Part shown: positions 4,756 through 10,487 of the stretch, piece after piece
Layout: each line of letters begins with the position of its first letter
Numbering within the stretch: position 1 is the first letter of the stretch
Assembly (NCBI GenBank): GCA_005879255.1
Contig: VBKY01000319.1
Location: 1 to 10,487 of the forward strand
Reading direction: 5' to 3'
Source: Deltaproteobacteria bacterium
GTDB lineage: Bacteria > Desulfobacterota_B > Binatia > UBA9968
Length of the DNA stretch: 10,487 bases
Notes under the pieces: model-generated
What the model was told of the DNA's origin: nothing
Seen by the model: the letters and a program-made list of their open reading frames with translations, nothing else
Databases searched by the model: none
Position numbers and translations under genes: made by a program

Positions 4756-6975
4756 ATGAGCCGGAGTTATCGATTGCGATGGACTTATCGGGTGATGTTT
4801 CTGACTCTAATGGCGGTGATCGCCGGATGGATCTTGGTGGCGGGGAATGTCAAACTTCCCGAGCTTGTCACCGCGGCCTTACGGCAACCCACCGGCTCTG
4901 CCGACCTAGTCTATTACGATCCATTGCCTGCAGGGACAATGGACGACGAAAAGTGCGAGTGGGTGCCTGCCAGCGCCGGCACCGTTCTCGCGGCCGCTCC
5001 GCAAGACGGAGCTCCGGCCCTTGCTGACGCGTCCGGGAAAAAACCGGTGCGCATGATCCGCGACCGCTACGCTTCTTATAGCGCCGTGGCGGTTGATCCG
5101 AGCAATAACGAAGTAGTTCTCACCGACGAAAACCTGTTCAATGTGCTGGTCTATAACCGGCTGGTCAATACGTCTGCCGCTGCCAGAACCGAGCCGAAGC
5201 GCGCCATCGGCGGACTGAAGACCAAGATCGAGTTCCAAAGCGGCGTCTATATAGACCCTAAGAACGGCGATATTTACGCCGTGAACAACGACACGGTGGA
5301 TACACTCGTGGTCTTTTCACGTCAGGCCAAAGGAGATGTGCGCCCCGATCGTGAGCTTCAAACCCCACATGGAACATTTGGCATAGCCGTGGATGAGGAG
5401 CACCAGGAGCTTTTACTTGCCGTGCAACATGATAGCGCCGTGGTAACGTTCGAAAAGACCGCCGAATCCGAAGACGCGCCCATTCGGCTTCTCCAGGGCG
5501 AACACACGCTGCTTGCGGACCCGCACGGAATCGCTTTGGATACGAAAAATGACCTGATATTCGTCACCAACCATGGCAGCGTCCATCAGGTTCGCCCGGG
5601 CGCTGTGGCCGCCAGTGGACGCAGGCGGGACCGCAATCTTCAAAAATCGAATTGGCCGCTGGGATTCAGCAATGCCATCCCTGGTTCCGGCAAGATCTTG
5701 CCTCCTTCCGTTACGGTTTATCCCCGAACCGCCAGCGGCGACGCCGCTCCGCTTCGTGTCATTCAAGGCCCCAACACTCAAATGAACTGGCCGACGGGAA
5801 TTGCCTTTGATCCGCGGCGCAACGAACTCTACGTCGCCAATGACATGGGAGATTCGATCTTGGTCTTCAATGCCTCCGCGAGCGGCGACGTGGCGCCGAT
5901 CCGAGTTCTCAAAGGTCCCAAGACTCTCATGAAAAATCCCACCGGGATCCACGTCGACACCAACAACGACGAGCTCTGGGTGGCTAACTTCGGCAACCAT
6001 ACAGCGACGGCCTATAAACTCAGCGCGGCCGGCGACACAGCGCCTTTGCGCGTCATCCGCAGCGCGCCGGCCGATCAACCGACCTTGAGCATCGGGAATC
6101 CGCACCCGGTGGCCTACGACAGCAAGCGGGAACAGCTTCTCGTACCCAACTGAGTGGTGCATCCGCAGATTGCGGCATTCGCCAGGCTGGCGGATGGAAA
6201 TGCCAAACCAGTTCGGAAAATCGAAGGACAAAAGACGCTGTTAGGGCGGACCATGCACTCCATCGCCTACGATGAAATTCATGATGAGTTCGTCGTGCCG
6301 CAGCAATTCGGCCAGGCGATACTGACTTTTCGCGGCGGCGCCGATGGTGAGGAAGTTCCGGTTCGGGTGATCCAGGGTTCACTCACCCAGCTGCGCAATC
6401 CCGACCGGCTGGCGATCGATCCGGTGCACAACGAAATTTTTGTTCCCCAGGGGAACGCGGTTCTGGTCTTCCCGCGGGAAGCAAAAGGAAACGTGGCGCC
6501 GATCCGAGTTCTAAAGGGTCCCGACACGCAGCTGGGCGCCAGCGCACTCGCCGTAGACCCCGTCCACGACTTGCTCATTGTCGGCGGCAACGTTAGAGGC
6601 AGGGGAAGCCGCCTGCTGATTTTTAACCGCACCGACGAAGGAAATATGAAACCCAAGGCGATCATCGGCGGCCCCAACAGCGGCCTCACACAGATCAGCG
6701 GACCCTTCGCGGTCTATCCACCCAAAAACGCGATCGTCGTGAGCGTCCGGGGATCGAGCAGCGAGAGCAACGAGATGTCCTCCGATGAATGCTTTGTCGG
6801 AGTGTGGAGCACCCAAGACAACGGAGATGTACCCCCGCGGTGGACCATCGGGGGACCGAAAGGCATATTGAGGATGGTGCGCGGCGTTGATCTAGACCCC
6901 AAAAACAAGAGTGTCATCGTTACAGATAAGAGGCTCAATGCTGTGTTAACATTTTACTTTCCTGAAATGTTTTGA
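4756..6975 (+). CDS. Membrane-anchored or secreted NHL/YVTN-like beta-propeller protein with an in-frame UGA (candidate selenoprotein)
   Basis: If the UGA at 6151-6153 is read, the gene encodes 739 residues. An N-terminal hydrophobic segment (about residues 14-31, after a basic start) acts as signal or anchor. The rest is about twelve repeats of 45-60 residues, with the pattern 'P.GIA.D...NELYVAN....ILVF....GD.APIRVLKG', typical of NHL/lactonase-type propeller blades; twelve would fit two six-bladed propellers. The UGA is codon 466, inside the seventh repeat ('LLVPN-UGA-VVHPQIAAF'). It splits a blade in half, so two natural separate genes are unlikely. Simple callers would report 4756-6153 and a GTG-started 6154-6975. 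Both sides are otherwise intact. A SECIS-like hairpin follows. The alternative is TGG or TGC mutated, or misread, to TGA. Ligand and role are unknown. It is divergent from the mer-like operon. Confidence 0.75.
6176..6196 (+). promoter_or_regulatory. SECIS-like hairpin downstream of the beta-propeller UGA
   Basis: CATTCGCC (6176-6183) pairs with GGCGGATG (6189-6196), with one U-G pair, around the loop AGGCT. The stem begins 22 bases and the loop 30 bases after the UGA, inside the usual range for bacterial SECIS elements but longer than in the two mer-like genes. The loop resembles the AGGUCU loop of E. coli fdhF. GC-rich repeats can form such hairpins by chance, so this counts as moderate support. 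Confidence 0.45.
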
Positions 6976-7104
6976 TTCGGAAACTCCTCAAGAGCCGCCG
7001 CTGGCCGTGATATAGTTTTCGATCACAGTTCCGCTATCCGGTTAATTGCGCAGGGGCTCACTGCCAACTTCCTGTTAAGCGACAGTCTTCAGGGAGCGTA
7101 ACTT

Positions 7105-7112
7105 AGAAGGAG
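7105..7112 (+). promoter_or_regulatory. Ribosome binding site of the methyltransferase
   Basis: AGAAGGAG lies 7 bases before the ATG at 7120 and fixes the start that includes the signal peptide. Confidence 0.75.
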
Positions 7113-7119
7113 TCGTTTT

Positions 7120-7794
7120 ATGCCCCATCAGAATTGTCACTCGCGAACACTTTTTCAAATCACTATGGGACTCGTTATGTTGGTGGCTGTAGCCGAGGCG
7201 CAGGCACAGCTAGGATCGCGGGAAACCAAAGAATGGATTCAAAATCTGGACCGGCCCGAAAGGATCGCCGGGCTCAAGATAGACAAGGTCTTGCCGCTGC
7301 TGAAGCTAAAGCCGGGGGACAAGGTGGCGGACATCGGCGCTGGCGCGGGCGCTTTCTCACTCCCTTTCGCCAAGGAAGTCGCGCCGTCCGGGACAGTTTA
7401 TGCGGTTGATATCGATGCGGGGCTTTTGGATTACATCGCCCAAAAAGCAAAAAAAGAGAACATAGCGAATATCCAAACGGTCCAGGGGGAATTCAGCGAC
7501 CCCAAGCTGCCGATCCATGACGTCGATCTAGCGTTTTTTCATGACGTACTTCATCACATTGAAAACCGTCAAGCTTATCTGAAGGCACTTGCCAGTTACA
7601 TAAAACCGAGCGGCCGGATCGCGCTGATCGAGATGAATCGAGATGATCCCAAGACTCCCCACCGGAACAATCCGGATATGCTCTTGAGCAAGGACGAAAT
7701 TAGAAAGTGGATGGCGGCTGCCGGCTTTTATCCAGCGGAAGAGTTCGATGTATTCGGTAACCCGAAGTGGTTTATCATTTATACGCGGCATTAA
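7120..7794 (+). CDS. Class I SAM-dependent methyltransferase with an N-terminal signal peptide
   Basis: The 224-residue product has a Rossmann-type methyltransferase fold. Motif I is 'VADIGAGAGAF' (residues 69-79, the SAM glycine loop). The acidic end of strand 2 is 'VYAVDID' (93-99), and the post-motif region is 'DVDLAFFHDVLHHI' (134-147). A strand 'GRIALIEM' (165-172) is followed by the usual C-terminal helix and hairpin. Residues 1-30 look like a signal peptide (hydrophobic core 12-25, ending 'AEAQAQ'). That is odd for an enzyme needing cytosolic SAM, although leader-bearing members of this family occur in several environmental phyla. Substrate is unknown. The gene has its own strong ribosome site and 144 bases separate it from the propeller gene, so separate transcription is possible. 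No broken motif is seen. Confidence 0.85.
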   Translation: MPHQNCHSRTLFQITMGLVMLVAVAEAQAQLGSRETKEWIQNLDRPERIAGLKIDKVLPLLKLKPGDKVADIGAGAGAFSLPFAKEVAPSGTVYAVDIDAGLLDYIAQKAKKENIANIQTVQGEFSDPKLPIHDVDLAFFHDVLHHIENRQAYLKALASYIKPSGRIALIEMNRDDPKTPHRNNPDMLLSKDEIRKWMAAAGFYPAEEFDVFGNPKWFIIYTRH

Positions 7795-7823
7795 TGGGCA
7801 ATGCCTCGCGATCGGAAAGCAGA

Positions 7824-7868
7824 GGTTCAGGCTTCGACAAATCAACAAAGGTCATCGAAGCCTGACCC
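7824..7868 (+). terminator. Stem-loop downstream of the methyltransferase gene
   Basis: GGTTCAGGCTTCGA (7824-7837) and TCGAAGCCTGACCC (7855-7868) are complementary at 13 of 14 positions around a 17-base loop. It begins 29 bases after the stop codon. No clean U-tract follows, so it is a possible rather than certain terminator. Confidence 0.45.
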
Positions 7869-7879
7869 TAATGTGGTTT

Positions 7880-7920
7880 GCGGCGTCGGATGAATTAGTA
7901 TTCTGGAATTTCTAACGCCA
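7880..7920. repeat. Copy of a short dispersed intergenic repeat
   Basis: The segment containing GGATGAATTAGTATT, then CTGGAATTTCT, resembles 9204-9234 (GATAAATTAGTATT ... CTGGGATTTCT). Its first half also resembles 3617-3629, just after the aldo/keto reductase. All three copies lie in gene-end flanks. Similarity was judged by eye, and the function is unknown. Confidence 0.35.
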
Positions 7921-7947
7921 CGCCGCCCAAAACGAGCAAAGTCTATT

Positions 7948-7970
7948 CGTCAGGTTATCCACGCCTGACG
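7948..7970 (-). terminator. Possible terminator hairpin of the ABC solute-binding protein gene
   Basis: CGTCAGG (7948-7954) and CCTGACG (7964-7970) form a perfect 7-base stem with a 9-base loop. It lies about 25 bases beyond the stop of the - strand gene that ends at 7995. The following - strand bases are only partly T-rich, so termination strength is uncertain. Confidence 0.4.
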
Positions 7971-7994
7971 CCAAAGTTCTCACCCCGGTCTCGA

Positions 7995-8957
7995 CTACTT
8001 CGGCCTAATTCCCAGCTCCTTTTGCGCTTCTCTCAGGATCGAGAGATCGGCGATCTCGTTGAGCGGTATTTCGCGCTCCACTTTGGCGGTTTTTTTCGCT
8101 TCGTCGATGATCAGCCGGAGGCCCGCATCCGGCGGCGCGCCGTCGTCGTTGAAAACCCGCACGGCGCTGTCGTAGTTGGCGGTCGCCGTTTCCCGATTGA
8201 CTTTCTGCCATTCCATCAAAAACTGGATCGTTCCCTCGCGCTGGCTGCGAATATACCGATTGGCCTTGATGCCGGCCCGAATCACGCGTTTCACCTCGTC
8301 CGGCTTCTCTTTGATTTTTTTCACGGTGGCGATCAGTCCGTCTTCAGGGTAGGTAAGAATCTCGTCGGCTCGGACGAGCGAGTTGAAGCCGAGCTTTTTC
8401 CCCTGAAAATCGAACGGCGGCGGTATCAAGCCTACGGCGTAGAGCCCCTGCTCGAGAGCGAGAAACGTCCGCTCGTGTGAGTTCAAGTAGACGAACTTCA
8501 CGTCCTTATCCGGATTCACGCCAAGATGCCTGAGCGAGAGCTTGGCGATCACGTCCGGCGAGCTGCCGGGTGGCGCGCCGATGCCCATGGTTTTGCCCTT
8601 GAGATCCTGCGCCGACTTGAACTCGGGGCGCGACATTACCACGAAGGGCGGACAGGTCACATAAGCGGCGACGACCTTGACCGGCAAACCTAAGATCGCC
8701 GATTGGACGATGAAGGCGATGGTCGTGTAATAATCGATATCGCCGCTGACCAGAGCCGATCTGCCGGACGGACCGGTGATGCGAACGATCTCCGCGTCGA
8801 ATCCTTCCTCTTTGAAAAAGCCCTTTTGTTGCGCCAAGGGAAAAACCATCCAATGCACGACTTGTTGCGGCACGCCGATTCTAATTTTATCCGCGGCTCG
8901 AACGGCGCCTGACAGAAGCATGAAAATCGTGACTGCGGCCATAAGAATGTTTTTCAT
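7995..8957 (-). CDS. NitT/TauT-type (SsuA/THI5-like) ABC transporter solute-binding protein
   Basis: The 320-residue product is a periplasmic type II binding protein of the NMT1/THI5-like and SsuA superfamily, which feeds small organic ligands to ABC importers. Residues 1-22 are a signal peptide ending 'GAVRA', followed by the first strand 'KIRIGVP'. Family-typical segments are 'QQKGFFKEEGFDAEIV', 'ALVSGDIDYYT', 'DLKGKTMGIG' (the lobe-crossing segment) and 'FVYLNSHERTFLALEQG'. The ATG at 8957 was chosen over the in-frame start at 8996 because it places the basic signal-peptide start right after a GGGGGT ribosome site. No permease or ATPase gene lies beside it in the window. Orphan binding proteins of this type are frequent in soil and sediment lineages. 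The ligand cannot be inferred. Confidence 0.88.
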   Translation of the reverse strand: MKNILMAAVTIFMLLSGAVRAADKIRIGVPQQVVHWMVFPLAQQKGFFKEEGFDAEIVRITGPSGRSALVSGDIDYYTTIAFIVQSAILGLPVKVVAAYVTCPPFVVMSRPEFKSAQDLKGKTMGIGAPPGSSPDVIAKLSLRHLGVNPDKDVKFVYLNSHERTFLALEQGLYAVGLIPPPFDFQGKKLGFNSLVRADEILTYPEDGLIATVKKIKEKPDEVKRVIRAGIKANRYIRSQREGTIQFLMEWQKVNRETATANYDSAVRVFNDDGAPPDAGLRLIIDEAKKTAKVEREIPLNEIADLSILREAQKELGIRPK

Positions 8958-9067
8958 CGCGCACCCCCGATCGACCGGTTCCACGGAACGTACCAAAGGG
9001 GAGAAAATTAACCAAGAGCTGAGACAAGCCTGGGACTAGACAAACCGGTGAGCGATCCTAAGATCCG

Positions 9068-9180
9068 ATCGAGCTAACCCGAAGCAAAAGCTTCCGGCGA
9101 GTCCCGGCGAGAAAAGGCGCTCCGCCACGCGCAGCATGGCAGAATTTTCTGCGACGCACGAGGATTCAGTAACGGTGTGA
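9068..9180 (+). pseudogene. Decayed fragment of an aldo/keto reductase 3' end
   Basis: Translation of about 9103-9146 gives 'APPRAAWQNFLR'. After a one-base frame change, 9148-9180 gives 'THEDSVTV' and a stop. The intact gene at 2593-3594 ends 'APSRSAWENFLRTHEDTVPV' and a stop. Similarity goes past the stop: the 35-38 bases following both stop codons (3595-3631 and 9181-9218) also align closely. Nothing of the catalytic barrel is left. This is the relic of a second copy, either a duplication or a lost paralogue. Confidence 0.65.
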
Positions 9181-9240
9181 GAGAAAAGAAACCTTCGCGC
9201 AAAGATAAATTAGTATTGTCTCTCTGGGATTTCTGCTGGC
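9181..9240. repeat. 3'-flank repeat shared with the aldo/keto reductase and methyltransferase flanks
   Basis: GAAACCTTCGCGCAAAGATA (9188-9207), followed by AATTAGTATTG, matches GAAACGTTCGCGCAGGGATG (3601-3620), followed by AATTAGTGTG, with few mismatches. The second half resembles 7889-7915. See the pseudogene entry just upstream. Confidence 0.45.
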
Positions 9241-9337
9241 GAGGGGAAAGAATAACGGACTTCCGAAAGTAAGCGCGGAACTTCCAGATGGCGCAAAACT
9301 TATTGACCTTCGCGCATTGGGCTGCTCGAAGAACTTC

Positions 9338-9393
9338 AACCCAAGCACAAGGGAGGGCCTCGATGCGAGGCGCCCTCCCTTGTGCTTTGGGTT
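9338..9393. terminator. Very long inverted repeat, probable terminator of the downstream beta-propeller gene
   Basis: The arm at 9338-9358 is complementary to 9372-9393 over 21 pairs with a single bulged base. The 13-base loop can itself pair (CCTCG / CGAGG around ATG). It begins about 50 bases past the stop of the - strand gene ending at 9444. Neither side has a U-tract, so it may be a transcript-end stabiliser or a mobile palindromic element rather than a classic intrinsic terminator. The rest of 8958-9443 holds only the relic described above. Confidence 0.55.
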
Positions 9394-9443
9394 CAGTCCG
9401 TTGCTGTCACGGACTTGAGGGCGATCATTACTAATCGCCAGAG

Positions 9444-10487
9444 TCACTCAGCGTCCCCAACGACGATGCGACCACTCGCGATTGGCGTTCCCCCCACGCC
9501 GAGGAGCGTTACGCCGCCGATCAGGGGTTCACCAAGGAGAGTCCCCTCGCAGCTTATGTGATCGGTCGGTTTGGCGTCCCGCGTACACTTTACCAATTCA
9601 TTACCAACGGTGGTCGTCACGTTAAGTAAGATATTGCTACCACTGGGCACGTGGTTGAGCTTGGCTCGGGCATTGTGGGCGGCAAAATGCACGGTCCCCC
9701 GCGTGCGGAAGTTTCCGAACGGTCGCATGGGGGCATCAGCCTCTTCCACTTCACCTTGAGCTAGGGGCGCGGGATCGTGAAGAACAAGCACCCCCGGACT
9801 ATTGGTCGCAGTGCTGTTCGGATTGGCGGGAAACTGTCTGGCTCCTACATAGACATTGTTGTGAATGGGATCGACACCTATGCCGTGTCCATTACGTCCC
9901 GAGCAATCGGCTCCTACGATCGTGGCTACGTTGTTAGGTGACGTATGCGCAGCGAATACTCCGACGACGGGAAATACCGGTGGGGTGTCCGCGGTCGAAG
10001 GGCACAGGACACCGCTATTCGTATTGTTGCTGGACGCCGTATACCAGCGGCGGAGATTGGGGTTAAAGTACAACGTATCGGTACCGGTAACACCAGGGAA
10101 GGTGTTCAGGACGGCTCCACTACTGAGATCGAGCTGAAACTGCGCGGCACTGAGGGCGCACCCCACAATAGCCGTGTTCGTTAACGGATCGATGTCGATG
10201 CCGCGGACCGCGCAACCTGCTGGCGGAGCCAACTTACCGACAATGGCCGCAGCTCCACTCTTCGTTGGGTTAATGCGCAGCACTGAATCATTCGGACCTC
10301 CGGTGGCGATGGTGCCATCGTCGGGGATCGTTTGGTAGATCATTCCATCGATCGGATTGAAGCGCGGTTGCTCGGGATTGGAAGGCAGCGGGATCTGATC
10401 GACGATCGTATTGCTGATAAGGTCAACGACCGTCAAGAAAAAAGGCGACTTGGTGTTGGCCACGTAAGCCCGGTGGTTGATCGGATC
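9444..10487 (-). CDS. Secreted YVTN-type beta-propeller protein, 5'-partial
   Basis: The frame is open to the right edge, so the N-terminus lies outside; about 347 residues are present. The sequence begins within a repeat ('DPINHRAYVANTKSPFFLTVVDL') and continues with blade-like units such as 'GIDIDPLTNTAIVGCA' and 'GIGVDPIHNNVYVGAR', typical of YVTN/lactonase-like propellers. The last ~100 residues leave the repeat pattern and look like a beta-sandwich-type C-terminal domain with two Cys ('LVKCTRDAKPTDHISCEG') that could form a disulfide. Richness in Asn, Thr, Ser and Pro fits a secreted or surface protein. A start codon at 10463 (GTG) is formally possible, but the repeat clearly continues upstream of it. 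The binding partner is unknown. It differs from the 4756-6975 propeller in repeat wording and has no in-frame stop. Confidence 0.75.
   Translation of the reverse strand, partial: DPINHRAYVANTKSPFFLTVVDLISNTIVDQIPLPSNPEQPRFNPIDGMIYQTIPDDGTIATGGPNDSVLRINPTKSGAAAIVGKLAPPAGCAVRGIDIDPLTNTAIVGCALSAAQFQLDLSSGAVLNTFPGVTGTDTLYFNPNLRRWYTASSNNTNSGVLCPSTADTPPVFPVVGVFAAHTSPNNVATIVGADCSGRNGHGIGVDPIHNNVYVGARQFPANPNSTATNSPGVLVLHDPAPLAQGEVEEADAPMRPFGNFRTRGTVHFAAHNARAKLNHVPSGSNILLNVTTTVGNELVKCTRDAKPTDHISCEGTLLGEPLIGGVTLLGVGGTPIASGRIVVGDAE

Noticed and set aside
5413..6231. Long - strand open frame opposite the propeller gene
   Set aside because: Shadow of the repeat-bearing + strand gene; no ribosome site or recognisable domain.
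6154..6975. Second half of the propeller as an independent GTG-started gene
   Set aside because: The break falls within a repeat unit, there is no ribosome site, and the GTG directly abuts the UGA in the same frame. One interrupted gene explains it better.
9166..9447. Open frame on the - strand across the long inverted repeat
   Set aside because: It runs through the palindrome and the aldo/keto reductase relic, with no domain or ribosome site.

Overview
The window looks like environmental bacterial DNA: moderately GC-rich, with many solute-binding-protein transporters, a Tat-exported aldo/keto reductase and secreted beta-propellers. This gene mix is common in uncultured Desulfobacterota/Binatota-, Rokubacteria- or Tectomicrobia-like lineages. 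That placement is a guess from gene content; no marker gene is present.

Layout. (1) Bases 1-2368, + strand: the end of a tripartite tricarboxylate transporter operon, with the C-terminus of the TctC/Bug solute-binding protein (cut short by an in-frame TAG), then tctB and tctA. (2) 2593-3594, +: a Tat-signal aldo/keto reductase. (3) 3654-4539, - strand: a two-gene, mer-like operon that simple ORF calling breaks up, because each gene has in-frame UGA exactly where the family has its metal-binding cysteines. The first gene is a MerT-like membrane protein with a tandem UGA-UGA at the MerT Cys-Cys position. The second is an exported HMA (MerP-like) protein whose CxxC motif reads UGA-Pro-Ser-Cys. 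Each UGA is followed, at the spacing expected for a bacterial SECIS, by a hairpin with GG in its apical loop. The simplest reading is selenocysteine: a 'UU' MerT partnered with a 'UxxC' MerP. (4) 4756-6975, +, divergent from that operon: a large beta-propeller protein with one in-frame UGA, also followed by a SECIS-like hairpin. This is a weaker, third selenoprotein candidate. (5) 7120-7794, +: a class I SAM methyltransferase with a signal peptide. (6) 7995-8957, -: a NitT/TauT-type (SsuA/THI5-like) ABC solute-binding protein. (7) 8958-9443: non-coding, holding a decayed copy of the 3' end of the aldo/keto reductase gene and a very long inverted repeat. (8) 9444 to the window end, -: the C-terminal part of a second secreted YVTN-type beta-propeller.

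How they fit together. The tct genes form a classic membrane carrier plus binding protein. The MerT-like/HMA pair keeps the order and roles of merT-merP: an exported metal-binding protein hands a soft metal to a small membrane carrier, with selenolates in place of the key thiolates. No merR, merA or Sec-decoding gene (selA/B/C/D) lies in the window, so the substrate (Hg(II) or another soft metal) and the organism's ability to make Sec remain inferences.
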